Shown here: in pieces, positions 27,101 through 36,809 of the stretch
How the letters are laid out: each line of letters begins with the position of its first letter
Position numbering within the stretch: the stretch's first letter is position 1
Assembly: GCA_039881145.1 (NCBI GenBank)
Contig: JAYKKI010000061.1
Span: 12,932,001-12,996,000 of the forward strand
Length of the DNA stretch: 64,000 bases
Source: Druceiella hillmani
Taxonomy: Eukaryota > Arthropoda > Insecta > Lepidoptera > Hepialidae
Direction of reading: 5' to 3'
Notes under the pieces: model-generated
The model's database searches: none
Told to the model about the DNA's origin: nothing
The model's input: only the letters and a program-made list of their open reading frames with translations
Translations under genes and position numbers: made by a program

Positions 27101-30100
27101 TTCAACAAATAATTACGATTAATTCACTAAAATTCACTTATAATTCACTATATTCACTAAAATTCACTTATAATAATCGCATTCACTTAATTAATTTAAC
27201 TTGTGGTATTTATTGATTTCATGAAATATTTAATTTTATTTTATTAATTACTGCTTGGTTTTAATCTAAATTAAGATTTAATAACAAAATTTTTGCTAGT
27301 TTCTCAAATTTAAACGGCTTCTTTTTTTATTTATAACTAGTACCCAATAACTGTGGCACCCAATTAACTTTACTTAGTGTCACAAAAACATTAAGTATAG
27401 CTATTGTGTGCCAAAATACACGTACATAAAAAAATTTAAAAAACAAAAAATATTTTTAAACAATTATCCCATCACCATTATTATAAAAACTGTCACCAAT
27501 ATTTTTTAGTCTTTAAATTTGCTCATAACTAAAAAGTGATCGTAGTTCACAATTGACATAGCCTATGCGACGCGAGCTGATTGAGCACTGAAAGACTAAT
27601 GACCAATCCAAAAAATCCTAAAAGTGTTTATTTACATTTCAAACATTAAAAATTATTGATATATTTTAAACAGTCTATTTAAACAGTAAATGAATGGTAA
27701 CTGTGACCGAATGCGGCACGACGAGCGGAGTCCATATTATAAACTGCACAGTTTGTGATCGATTTAATCGAATAAACAGTTACCCAATGACTTTCGATAT
27801 CGTTCACGATTGATTGCAATCACGAAATTTGATTGACTTGCCCATGCCTATTTGGAAACACGTTATGTTGTTACACCTCACAGCTGAACTCCGAACATCC
27901 ATGTTGGCTTGAGGACAGAGTTGTCGTTTATTATCCACCGATTGCACTGAATTACAACCCATCAGCCAGTACATATTTTTGTACTTGATATTTAGTTGAT
28001 CAGATTTCTACTTGAAGTTAGTTTTCCAGGTAATCCTTCTGTCTAAGTGGAAACTTAGATATTCAACCCAATTTATGTGTGTTAAATATTGCTTCTTAGT
28101 TTTACTTCTGGACAAATGCTTCTCTTCAATGTAAAGATGATGTGAGTCGGCTTTTAATCCATTCTGGAAAGATGGATTGTGATATAATTGGAGGAACTTT
28201 GCTCTTGTGATCTGTCTAAGTTTTTGAGGCTCTTTTTATGGAAACAAAGAGTGTTTATCCTGGGCTGAAGCCGATAATATAGAAATAATTTGTTGCATCT
28301 TGTTTTTTACGGTGTCCTGGAGTATAGTTCTGAGCATTTTTGTGGTGCAATTGATCTCCCATTTATCTGAGGGGTGTTAAGACAAGTGCCATATCTGAGT
28401 CTTTAAGGATAGTTTTAGGTTTAATTGACTTTGGACATAAGTGCTAAAGCCATCCTATTCGGTTCTATAATTGTAAAGAGTCTTGGGGTTCTCTCAGGTG
28501 GTAACTTTGCTACTCACAGGGGTGTAATTTGACGAGGGCTACTGTCCACAATAATGTATCGACTTCTCATTCCACTAGCAATAAAGATATCCAGGAGGTT
28601 AGATAGTTTGTTCAGACTGAAAGGCTGGGTCGGTGATTTTACTATTGTACCAAGATTGTAAGTGGATGGTTTCCACCAAAATTGTCAACGTTTGACCCCT
28701 GATGAAATTGCATCGTGAGCCCCAGTATATATGTTTGGCATTCCAATTCTCCCAGCAATAAATCGAAGACCAAGTATTTGGAAGTACTATGAAAGCATAT
28801 TTTAAGTAATTTTATATCTTGGAGACAATATACTGTAGACAGTGTGATTAGATCTGCACAGTTTTCTAAACTGATAACGGTGGCTTGTAAGTGTACCATG
28901 GAAGACGCTTGTAAAGGTGAATGTTTCAAATTGTATTTAGAGACAATTACTATTTCTGTGGCACTGCCATCAGAGTAAAGAGTAGTGTAGATGTTGTAGC
29001 TCTTGATAAAGAAGAACATATTGCCATATTATGAGATTTGGGTATACGTACAATGCCTCATCTTTGTAAAGGGTTTCTGCAATGTCTAATATATTGGGTG
29101 ATAGTCCGTTTATATTCCATGTTACAATATGTAATTTTTTCACATGTCATTTTGAGTTCATTTTGGAGATTACCGTCGTCAACAGGTTTAAGAGTTCCTT
29201 GTTGTTGGAAAAGTAAATCTACCTTTTAAGATTGTTTGATCAGTATTTTTTCTGTTGAGGTCTATTGAGATAGATCATTCAATGTTGGTGTGCCTGAAAG
29301 CTATATCTTTGTAGATTCTATTGTTTTGATTATTAATAGAGATTGCATAGATCCGTTGTCCAATTTGGGCCTCATGTTATTGAGATTGGTAGCTATCTTC
29401 AATCCAGCACCTAGTCTATTGATTATCCTAGCCAGAATCTCTTTATAGATCTGGCAGCCTTATAATTGGCAGGATGGTCACATGAACATAAAGCAAACTT
29501 TGCAAGAAGTCTTTTTTCGGGCAGTCTGATATTTCTTCACCACACATAACACTTTTGTATAACCTCATAAAATCATTTTTTGAATGGCCGTGCTGCTGGC
29601 TTATTTTAAATTGTTGATGATGAATTATTGAACCGATTATTTTATTCCGATAAAGTAAATTTGTAAATAGAGGAATTTGTATTAAATTAGGAACCTGAAC
29701 TTATTTTAGTGTCAATGTTATTTTTGACAAAGAAGAATATAAAATTAAATTATCAACCTTTTGAACATCTGAGAATCATTTTCACTAACATCTCTTTCAT
29801 CTTGAAGATTCCGTTGCTAATTTTCTCGCAAATAACACATATCGTTACCAGAATAACAACAAGATGAAACAACCAAACGATAATGTAGAAGACGTACGCT
29901 TCTGAGCTTACCTGGAATGGAAAATAAAAAGAGTTTGGAGTACTTAAATATCATCAGTTGCTCTTACGATTGCTTCTTCATGTATATCTCATGTGTGTGA
30001 CAAAGTTCACCATAAGATAGGGCTTCAAGTTTGAAAAATTGTCGTGTGATTTTTATTTATCAAAATAATATTGTCTTGGAAGCCTCGTTTTATCTTAGAA

Positions 30101-33100
30101 GTGACTATATATGTTGGCGACATGATATTGATATAAAAGTTCTTAAATTTATGAAAGTTCTTAAAAGTTCTTATCTTTCATGGTTTTGTTGCAGGCTCCA
30201 GGTTCTAAGTTTACAAAGAAGCCCTTTTGTCTGATATCTCAGGCTACTATTTTATAATTTTCTGTCTCACTCATCACAACACATAACAGTTACAATCTTG
30301 TATCTAAAGTTTAAACGGCTTATTTAATAATCTCTTATTTAATAATCGCTTATTAATATTCTCTATTCCATATAGCATGATGGGTGGCATTTTAATGGGG
30401 TTGATTGGGTGTGATTTGCTCCGATTCATCAACAAGTAAGTTATTAAATATATTTCGTGTTTTGGTAGTTGAACCTGGAGGAGAGTCGGATATTTTATGT
30501 TTCTCGGACCCGGGTACTCATTTCCAGAGAGGTGGTATTTGTTCTGCATTATGTGTTAGTTCCTTTGTTTGGTGGTGACTGTGTTCATTAGTTAAGGGCT
30601 GTCGCTGAAGTTCCACGGAAAGAATTAGCTTTTGGTTTAGATTCCAATAAGGCTTTGTTGAACCATTGTTGATGGTAAAGTATGAGGTTTTCTTGGGATG
30701 AAGGCGGATTTTGTTTTTAGTGTGAATTGTTACTAAATTTGATTCCCACATGTAGGGTTGATAAAATATCAGATGAAGCCCATCTCTGGTTGATCTCAAA
30801 GGTGAAGCCCATCTCCGTGAGAAGGCTCTATACACTCAAAGGTTGCCTGACTCATCGAGGTTGGCACTAGAGACTAGTTTTCCACTTGTTCCATTGGCAT
30901 TCTTCTAACATGTTCTTACCATAGGATAGGGGTATTTCTGATAAAGAGGTATTCTTGCTTTTGGCCGACTAAAACCTAAAACCAATTCACACTAAAACCA
31001 AAATCCGCCAAGAAACCACCATCCCCACCAGAAATCATTGCAGAGTTGTGGGGTGTGTAAGTCATTTACTACTTCCATACAGTATGGTTTTTAGTCCTAC
31101 TGAATCAGGTTAGTTAATTGCCATCTAATGCTTGGCGTTGTCGCTTCACTTCCACAATTACATTTATCACCACCTGGGAAACAGGATCAGGATGGGTCTA
31201 GGAATAGGTGGTACATACCCCTTATATGTATTTGTAAGCAAATAAAGTAATAGCGACTTTCAGACTTTCAGACTTTTTGACAGAATTTCAATATAATTTA
31301 ACATGTGAAAGTGCAAACAATCATAATTGTGATTTGCATCCTCCATATGAAACTATTATTTCTGCAAGAAAAAAATGTTATCCCAAAAATATAAATGTCA
31401 GTGAATCACTTGTGGAAATACCTCTTCAAGAGTTATTAGATCACACAGCTCTGAGACTTTTTCACTCATTAGAAAATGTGATTTCCGCACTTCCTCAAAC
31501 TTGTCTTGAAGCTATGCCTATGGTCACAAAACGGGGATGTGATGGAACATCGGGACAAGACGAATATAAGCAATGAATATAACTATTTCAAGATGAGACA
31601 GTTTTTGATTCAAGCATTTTTTTAATAACTATCGCTTCAATACACTTAGAAGTAGATAACATAGATGGCTCTGGCAAAACGATTGTTTGGAGAAATCCCA
31701 TTACGTGCTATTCTAGGAGGTACACACCATTCAAGTTGCCAAAGAGACTACAAATTTTATCAAAGATCAAGTCGACTACATTAATACCATTGTCATTGAG
31801 ACCATCCCAGCTAGAACTTAATGGCAACAAAATCTTTCCAAATCATCATTTAATTCTTTGTATGATCAACGAAAAAAAACAGTAAATACCATAACTAAAA
31901 CTAAATCCCATCAACAATGCTATTTGTGTCATTTACCTTGAAGAGTCATTCGCTTTGATCAGCTGAAGTTGTTAACAACGTTTATTTAGATTATGGAATA
32001 TTCCCACTACATGCATGGATTCGCCTCTTTGAGTGTTTAATTCATGTTAGTTACCATTTAGAGATATATAAATGCAATTCGAAGCGCAGACGACAAAACT
32101 AAATTAGAAATTAGAACGAAGCATTTACAACAACAATATCGTTAGAAAATGGGACTTTTAGTAGACCAGCCCAAACCTTCTTTTAGTAGTACAAAGGATG
32201 GAAATACAGTGCAGAAATGTTTCCATTTTTATGAAGATTCAGCAGATATAACGGACATCAATAAAAATATTATTTATCGATTTTTCATAATACTTTTAGA
32301 TCTCACAAGTCACTTTCCGATAAACCCACAAAAGTTCAAAATATATTGTTTGAAGACTGCTGTAATATTTATAAAACATTACCCATGGTTTCCCCTGCCA
32401 ACAACCGTACATAAAATATTATTTCATGGAAGTGACATAATCAAAAAATTGTATAGTGCCTTTAGGTTTACTGTCTGAAGAAGCCAGGAATCTAGAAATA
32501 AGGATATAAAAATGTACAGGAAACATTTCTCTAGAAAATTCACTCGGACTCAAAATATAGAAGATGTGGTGAATAATCTCCTAGAGTCATCTGATCCGTA
32601 AATAACAGATATTTCTAGAAAATATTCTATGAAGAACCCGAAGATCAATGAATATCCAGAAGAGTTAAAATATTTATTAGATATGGTGCAAAAATGACGA
32701 AAAGTTTAGGAATGATGTGTTATTGTTGGAATTAAATTTTGTTAAATAAATGATTCAGAGCTAAATATATGATATTTAACAATTTTTTACCTATTTCCGT
32801 GGTTAGAGCTTAAAGGATGATATTATAAATTAATTATGTTTACTTTATCTTATAATCTATCCCTTATTAAAGACATTGAATAATATCTCTGACAATATCT
32901 AATGAAGATTTGCATGCAATTTATTCAACAATGTATTGCAAAAAATTTTACCCTTCTTTATTGTTTCACTAGCATTAGAGGACTCTTTTCCACACATTTT
33001 AGACTTGACTACTATAAACTCATTTCTGTACAGTTTTAGTTCAAAACCAGATTCTTTATTTGATGTATTAATCTCCTTTAGATGCCTTCAGCAAAACAAA

Positions 33101-36100
33101 GTTGTATACATTTCAGTGATTTCCATCAGCTAGAAATATTTATAATAAGTTGCGTCTTATAAAATGCATTCATATGAATTTGAAAGTGCACATTAAAATG
33201 TATACATGAATTTAATGCTACAAGAGCAATATTTCAGAACCAATTGAAGATATATTTTTGGTATAATATAAAAAAAACTAATAAAAAAGAATCGATCAGT
33301 GTGAGATAGAAGTTGTAAACAGCAATGGTAAAAATAACATAACTGACGCATACATGCTATGGATTTTTTTCTAGAATTTCGCATTAATGTTCACAATATT
33401 AATATGAATATTTACAATTAAATGAAACTACGTGATGTAGTATTATTTCTACTGAATTTCTACAAAATTATTACCGAATATATTCAATATATGAATATTT
33501 ACAAAAAATTTAATTATCGAGAATTTTATTAAATTTGTAATAGCTTGAATATTGTATTTACTGGTAGACAGTGTCTTTTTTATTGTCCTTCGTTATGCAG
33601 CAGTGTAGATCTATATATAGATCTATATATATAGATCTATATATATATATATATATATATATATCTATATATATAGTCTTTGCTACTCGCTATTTGTATG
33701 TAAACTAGCAGAAGAAATATTGCCTACTTAAAATCAGCTTTGGTTATCAGTTAAAAAGAAGACAACATATTAATATTTATTTTTATAATGTTAGTATAAA
33801 TATTAGCTCTATAATATAAGAATATCTATAGATAGTAGTAGATATCTAGTTCGCTAAAAGTTGTCTGAATCATTAAAAAGCCTTAATATAATTAGTTTGA
33901 ACCTTCTTAGAACAAAATCAAAAGTATACAATTGTATCTTATTAGTCATTCAATAATACTCACTTTTCATTCCAGGTGGTTAACATAGAAACAAATAAGC
34001 TACTTGGTCCTTATGAGAATGGAGAATTATGCTTTAAATCACAAATGAAAATGAAAGGCTACATTGGAAATCCAGAAGCTACAGCTGCTATGATAGATGA
34101 AGATGGATACATTCATACAGGAGATATTGGTTACTATGATAGTGACGGTTACTTCTATGTGGTGGACAGACTAAAAGAACTTATCAAGTACAAAGGATTT
34201 CAGGTGGATATTTAAGAAACATAAAGAAAAATATTATCAAAATATAAACTGATAGTTGCGAGTGTGGTTTCAAATTATTTAGCAAAGATGTAATCATTTT
34301 TGAGAACAGATGAAAGGGTGTTTGAATGGTTATACATCAATAAAGGAAATGTGACTAAGGTGACGGCATTATGGTACACTACCTACTGAGTAAACATTAT
34401 GGTACACTACCTACCGACATTATGGTACACTACCTACTGAGTAAACATTATGGTACACTACCTACCGACATTATGGTACACTACCTACTGAGTAAATGCA
34501 GACTCGTGAACTATAGCACTTACTCTATTCAGGGATTTTCAACTTGATAAATACATAAAGTCCTTCAATACTTCATTTGTTTTAGATAACACATGTATAT
34601 AAAATATCTACTGTATCATATTTCAAATAGGTCGCCCCAGCAGAGCTGGAAGCTGTGTTGCTACAACATCCAGGCATAAGAGATGTCGGGGTGACTGCAC
34701 TGCCAGATAAATTAGCAGGGGAATTGCCCATGGCGTACGTTGTGAAACAAGCCAATGCCAATATTACCGAGAAGGAAGTCATAGATTTTGTAGCATCGAA
34801 GGCAAGTTTATTCTCAAAGTGATTCTTATATTATTTATTTATGTATTTAAAGCTTTTGTCTACATTTTTTTATCTACATTTGGTGGACTTATTTCTACAT
34901 GAGCAATCTCTGCCAATCAACCACACCGATTACATATGAGCATTTTATTTTAAAATATTAACATCAAACAAGAAAAAATATCATAACAGATAAATAAGTA
35001 AAACCAAACTTAATTTAAAAATACAAGTAAAGAAAAAAGAGAAAATTATTAATTATAAACCCGACAATGTCAGGGACATTGTTGGGAACGAGGTAAGGTA
35101 ACAAAAATGGAATTAGGAAGGGTAGAACTAAGGAATGGACTTTTTCAGATGGTCCTTGTACACATTTATAAAGGACGAGTTTCTGGCATCCGGATTCAAT
35201 CGAATGGAGCTTGGACAGCGAAAGGCTTTCATAAAAGGTGGTTGTATGTTTGGGAAAAAGTGGAGTGAGCTGGTTTTCAGAGCATAGCCCTATATTGTAT
35301 GCAGACAAATAACTAAATCTGCTTATAAAATAAGTTGGATAAGTAGGATTGTTCAAAATATTGTAAAGAACTGTAAGAATGTATGGATTATGCCGATTGT
35401 GGACTTCCATCCATTTAAGTTACACTCTGAATTGAGAAACATGATTATATTTTATATATTAGGGAAGTCTGATGGTGCAGTTGTCTTTTTATTATTCATT
35501 ACTATATCTTACTTATGCTTATTCGCTTGTCAATCACAACCTTATCGGACAACAATTATTGAAAAATGGTTTTTGTCCATGACATTACCGAAAAATGATT
35601 TTCTGTTATAACATAGTAATCACTTAAAACTTAAGTTATAATGATGGACAGGAGTAAACCTTAATTTAAGTACACAATAGTACTGAAATTGAGGTTTACT
35701 CCTGTCCATCATGATAATTTAAGTTTTCAGTGATTATCATGTTATATGAAGGTAGTTGAACAAGGTATATTATAAATTTATATATATTTATTTAAGAAGG
35801 CTTAACTTATGAGGTGAACATTGTAGATTTTTCCTGGCACCATGTTTTGTTTTATACATCTCCTTCGTTAGTAGCACGACTCTGCTTTAGAGGCTTTAGC
35901 CTAACTCAAGTCTTTTCACCAGTCTGCTCCGTGAACTTTGATTTATAGCTTTGGTTTTTTGAGCTTTTCTGGTTAATCTTTTTCTATATGTCCAAAGTTA
36001 TTTAAACTAACTCATTTATGCTTTAGCTGATCCCTTTTTCTTCCACTTTTTAAAGTCTACAGTATTTTATTATCAACCAGTTAAATATTTGTGAAAACTT

Positions 36101-36691
36101 GTTTGTATTTTTGGAATATTATATCACCCTTGTCATATTTTGAAATAATTTTATTACTTTACTCATACCAAAATTGGTTTTGAGGTTTTGCATTTAAAAA
36201 TTGATATAAATATGATTATTGTCACCTACATAGTAAACATAAATTTTTAGTACACATTTATTTTTGCAAACAAAAATAATTGCATACACATGTAGACAAT
36301 TGAATGTAATAAATACAGGACTTCCAGTATAACATTTTAGATCCCCATATTTTGATTACTAATAATAAAATTAAATAAATAATGAAAGTCCCAATTTTAA
36401 TACTTCAAATAAGTAAAAGTTGAACAATTTGCACCAATTCCCATTCATATTACTAACCACCTAGTTTTAAAAGTTTATAATTAACCTACCAGTTATACTC
36501 AGTGTTCCTGATTTAAAAATTCTAACAATTACAATATCAAACAAAACAAATTACATTTTCAGCTAACATCATCTAAACATCTCCGCGGCGGAGTGAGATT
36601 TGTAAGTGAGATCCCGAAAAATCCTTCAGGAAAAATTCTAAGAAGAAAGTTAAGAGAGACATTAAAGAAGTCATTGGAAAGCAAATTGTGA
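18043..36691 (+). CDS. Luciferase-like / 4CL-like acyl-CoA synthetase, complete gene of 9 exons
   Basis: Joined exons 18043-18159, 20623-20830, 22123-22441, 24647-24830, 24966-25111, 25784-25910, 33976-34203, 34631-34801 and 36563-36691 give 1629 nt, a 542-residue protein plus stop with no frame break. Seen: P-loop [11 protein letters not shown] (189-199), WFHAFG with His240, YGMTE (335-339), TGD (415-417), hinge region [11 protein letters not shown] (431-441), PSGK with Lys524, and C-terminal SKL (540-542), a type 1 peroxisomal signal. Family knowledge: ANL-superfamily enzymes activate a carboxylate with ATP to an acyl-AMP, then pass it to CoA; insect members act in peroxisomes, and firefly luciferase (550 aa) belongs here. 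Leu342 occupies the place of luciferase Ser347, so a synthetase is more likely than a luciferase. The natural substrate cannot be read from sequence. A paralogue starts at 63577 and a relic lies at 49196. Confidence 0.95.
18160..20622 (+). other. ACS intron 1
   Basis: GT-AG intron of 2463 bases. Apart from a local repeat at 20060-20400 I see no coding segment. Its first 150 bases resemble the start of intron 1 of the paralogue at 63694. Confidence 0.6.
20060..20400. repeat. Local tandem repeat of about 140 bp in ACS intron 1
   Basis: GACAAATCGATAA, AAAAAGTTTGCTTTTCC, GAAATACAAACATATTAAAG and CACTGCTA.CATCTTTTA each occur two or three times in the same order, giving about two and a half diverged units. 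Confidence 0.8.
20623..20830 (+). CDS. ACS gene exon 2 (residues 40-108, codon 109 split)
   Basis: The acceptor follows a pyrimidine-rich TTTTTCAG; the donor is AAAG|GTAATT; phase 1. It encodes the N-terminal subdomain, including [16 protein letters not shown] and [13 protein letters not shown], which line up with the conserved 'GDVVAICSENRLEF' and 'GAVSAVNPAYT'-like stretches of this family. Confidence 0.93.
20831..22122 (+). other. ACS intron 2
   Basis: GT-AG intron of 1292 bases; I see no gene, transposon ORF or ordered repeat in it. Confidence 0.5.
22123..22441 (+). CDS. ACS gene exon 3 with the adenylation P-loop (residues 109-215)
   Basis: Acceptor TTTTCAG|AG and donor ATGAG|GTATGA, entering in phase 1 and leaving in phase 2. 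The exon ends with [18 protein letters not shown], the AMP-binding signature with its Ser/Thr/Gly-rich loop and conserved lysine. This is the longest exon of the gene. Confidence 0.95.
23580..23845 (+). pseudogene. Tc1-like transposase fragment in ACS intron 3
   Basis: The open stretch reads [19 protein letters not shown], which resembles the Tc1 segment 'VWR....TRY....KFGGGSVMVWG' around the second catalytic region; upstream bases read SVFG in another frame. It is short and broken. The rest of intron 3 (22442-24646) contains no coding segment that I recognise. Confidence 0.35.
24221..24302. repeat. 41-bp tandem duplication in ACS intron 3
   Basis: TATTAGATTGATCATCACAT and TATTAGATTGGTCATCACAT start 41 bases apart, and both continue ATAATTTATGAACATGTAT. 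Confidence 0.92.
24647..24830 (+). CDS. ACS gene exon 4 (residues 216-276)
   Basis: Acceptor CTCTCCAG, donor AAG|GTATTT, leaving in phase 0. It contains [10 protein letters not shown], whose His240 matches His245 of firefly luciferase in the acyl-substrate pocket, and [15 protein letters not shown], a highly typical stretch of insect luciferase-like proteins. Confidence 0.94.
24966..25111 (+). CDS. ACS gene exon 5 (residues 277-325)
   Basis: Acceptor TTTGCAG, donor AAAAG|GTATGT, leaving in phase 2. Contains [20 protein letters not shown], the family's SGAAPL motif next to the nucleotide pocket. Reading on past the donor reaches a stop at 25201, so the splice is needed. Confidence 0.94.
25784..25910 (+). 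CDS. ACS gene exon 6 with the YGMTE motif (residues 326-367)
   Basis: Acceptor CCTTTTCAG, donor GGAAAG|GTAAAA, phase 2 to phase 0. RQGYGMTE carries the conserved Glu that helps hold Mg-ATP. The next residues are LTLA where firefly luciferase has TTSA. This exon is the one found in decayed form at 49196-49303. The following intron is 8 kb and packed with transposons. Confidence 0.94.
26145..30900 (-). mobile_element. Jockey-type non-LTR retrotransposon, inactive, in ACS intron 6
   Basis: Read on the minus strand it runs from gag-like ORF1 remains (30835-30304) through a degraded CCHC knuckle region (29545-29420, DCPKK, CKVCFM, NYKGCQIYK across frames), an apurinic endonuclease-like segment (29019-28642, [26 protein letters not shown]), [11 protein letters not shown] at 28600, then reverse-transcriptase thumb and C-terminal sequence ([18 protein letters not shown] near 28000; [20 protein letters not shown] and [14 protein letters not shown] at 26430-26250). 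It ends in an A-tract (T9 at 26145-26153 on +). Much of the reverse transcriptase is deleted and stops are frequent. A separate element is nested at 26478-27850. Confidence 0.72.
26478..27850. mobile_element. hAT-like non-autonomous element nested in the jockey element
   Basis: GTTGGAAA (26470-26477) and TTTGGAAA (27851-27858) flank it as an 8-bp target duplication with one mismatch. Left end TAGAGATATGTCAATTACGA; right end on the opposite strand TAGGCATGGGCAAGTCAATC. Short related ends and an 8-bp duplication fit the hAT superfamily. Removing it brings together two parts of the jockey reverse-transcriptase reading (ending near 27860 and resuming near 26468), which is independent support for the borders. 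No transposase ORF inside. Confidence 0.65.
31265..32740 (+). pseudogene. RAG1/Transib-superfamily-like transposase, inactive
   Basis: In successive frames the + strand reads [51 protein letters not shown] (candidate first catalytic Asp), [72 protein letters not shown], and LLSEEARN (candidate last catalytic Glu) followed by [16 protein letters not shown] know this motif order from insect transposases related to Transib and RAG1 core; that link is recall, not a search. At least four frameshifts and several stops make it non-functional. It lies in ACS intron 6, same strand as the gene. Confidence 0.55.
33412..33495. repeat. Fragment shared with the foldback and piggyBac region at 60838-61090
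   Basis: ACAATTAAATGAAACTACGT matches the left arm of the foldback at 60840, and AATTTCTACAAAATTA...CCGAATATATTCAAT matches the piggyBac sequence just right of that foldback (61050-61090). The two parts are joined here without the rest of the hairpin. Confidence 0.65.
33605..33678. repeat. AGATCTATATAT / (TA)n microsatellite in ACS intron 6
   Basis: Palindromic AGATCTATATATAGATCT words grade into a pure TA run and back into ATCTATATATATAG, a strong cruciform-former. Confidence 0.9.
33976..34203 (+). CDS. ACS gene exon 7 with the TGD motif and hinge (residues 368-443)
   Basis: Acceptor TTCATTCCAG, donor TTTCAG|GTGGAT, phase 0 at both ends. Contains [31 protein letters not shown] (Asp417 contacts the ribose of ATP in the family) and [15 protein letters not shown], the hinge between the large N-terminal and small C-terminal domains. 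Confidence 0.94.
34204..34630 (+). other. ACS intron 7
   Basis: GT-AG intron of 427 bases whose centre is occupied by the repeat at 34367-34498. Confidence 0.8.
34367..34498. repeat. Alternating 28/23-base tandem repeat in ACS intron 7
   Basis: The word CATTATGGTACACTACCTAC occurs five times; copies alternate between endings TGAGTAAA (28-base unit) and CGA (23-base unit), giving a 51-base higher-order period. Copies are nearly identical, so expansion is recent. Confidence 0.95.
34631..34801 (+). CDS. ACS gene exon 8 (residues 444-500), ends at a GC donor
   Basis: The exon opens [16 protein letters not shown], the standard start of the C-terminal domain. It ends ATCGAAG followed by GCAAGT, a textbook GC-AG donor. 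The nearest GT (34806-34807) would join exon 9 out of frame and hit a stop within a few codons, whereas the GC site gives [16 protein letters not shown], which matches the family without a gap. If the intron were retained, translation would stop at 34820-34822. Confidence 0.93.
34880..35410 (-). mobile_element. LINE 3' fragment in ACS intron 8
   Basis: On the minus strand an open stretch (35410-35015) reads [34 protein letters not shown] and so on, matching the + strand copy at 1330-1680 (SLFVPKYTTTFYEKF). This is the C-terminal end of a non-LTR ORF2 and its 3'UTR. The near end carries CTACATGAGCAATCTCTGCC, a motif also found at 33218 and 50940, which may be the family's 3' terminus. Confidence 0.6.
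35604..35747. repeat. Hairpin (inverted repeat) in ACS intron 8
   Basis: Left arm GATGGACAGGAGTAAACCT and right arm AGGTTTACTCCTGTCCATC are exact complements. The pairing extends outward to GTTATAACATAGTAATCACT and AGTGATTATCATGTTAT, giving about 60-base arms around a 20-base loop. Looks like a small foldback MITE. Confidence 0.92.
36563..36691 (+). CDS. ACS gene exon 9, terminal, with catalytic Lys and SKL (residues 501-542)
   Basis: Acceptor CATTTTCAG. The exon encodes [20 protein letters not shown], whose Lys524 is the adenylation lysine of the family, and ends ESKL then TGA at 36689-36691. The SKL tripeptide is the classic type 1 peroxisomal targeting signal, shared with firefly luciferase. 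Confidence 0.95.
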   Translation, partial: LTSSKHLRGGVRFVSEIPKNPSGKILRRKLRETLKKSLESKL

Positions 36692-36798
36692 AATGTTTTA
36701 ATCGTCTTCTAGTCTTTGTCAATGAAAAAAACTAAATATTTCGAGAATCCGTGGATTATTTTTAGTACAGTAAAATTTGTATATGAATCTATACATAT

Positions 36799-36804
36799 AA
36801 TAAA
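36799..36804 (+). terminator. Candidate poly(A) signal of the ACS gene
   Basis: The first canonical AATAAA downstream of the stop codon lies 108 bases after it. In DNA this AT-rich the hexamer is common by chance, so the assignment rests on position only. Confidence 0.4.
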
Positions 36805-36809
36805 AATTG

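Noticed and set aside
34801..34807. A GT donor for exon 8 at 34806
   Set aside because: It would join exon 9 out of frame and meet a stop at once; the GC donor restores the family sequence exactly.
18043..36691. Calling the main gene a luciferase
   Set aside because: Overall likeness is strong, but the YGMTE-LTLA segment has Leu where luciferase has the key Ser; acyl-CoA synthetase is the safer call.
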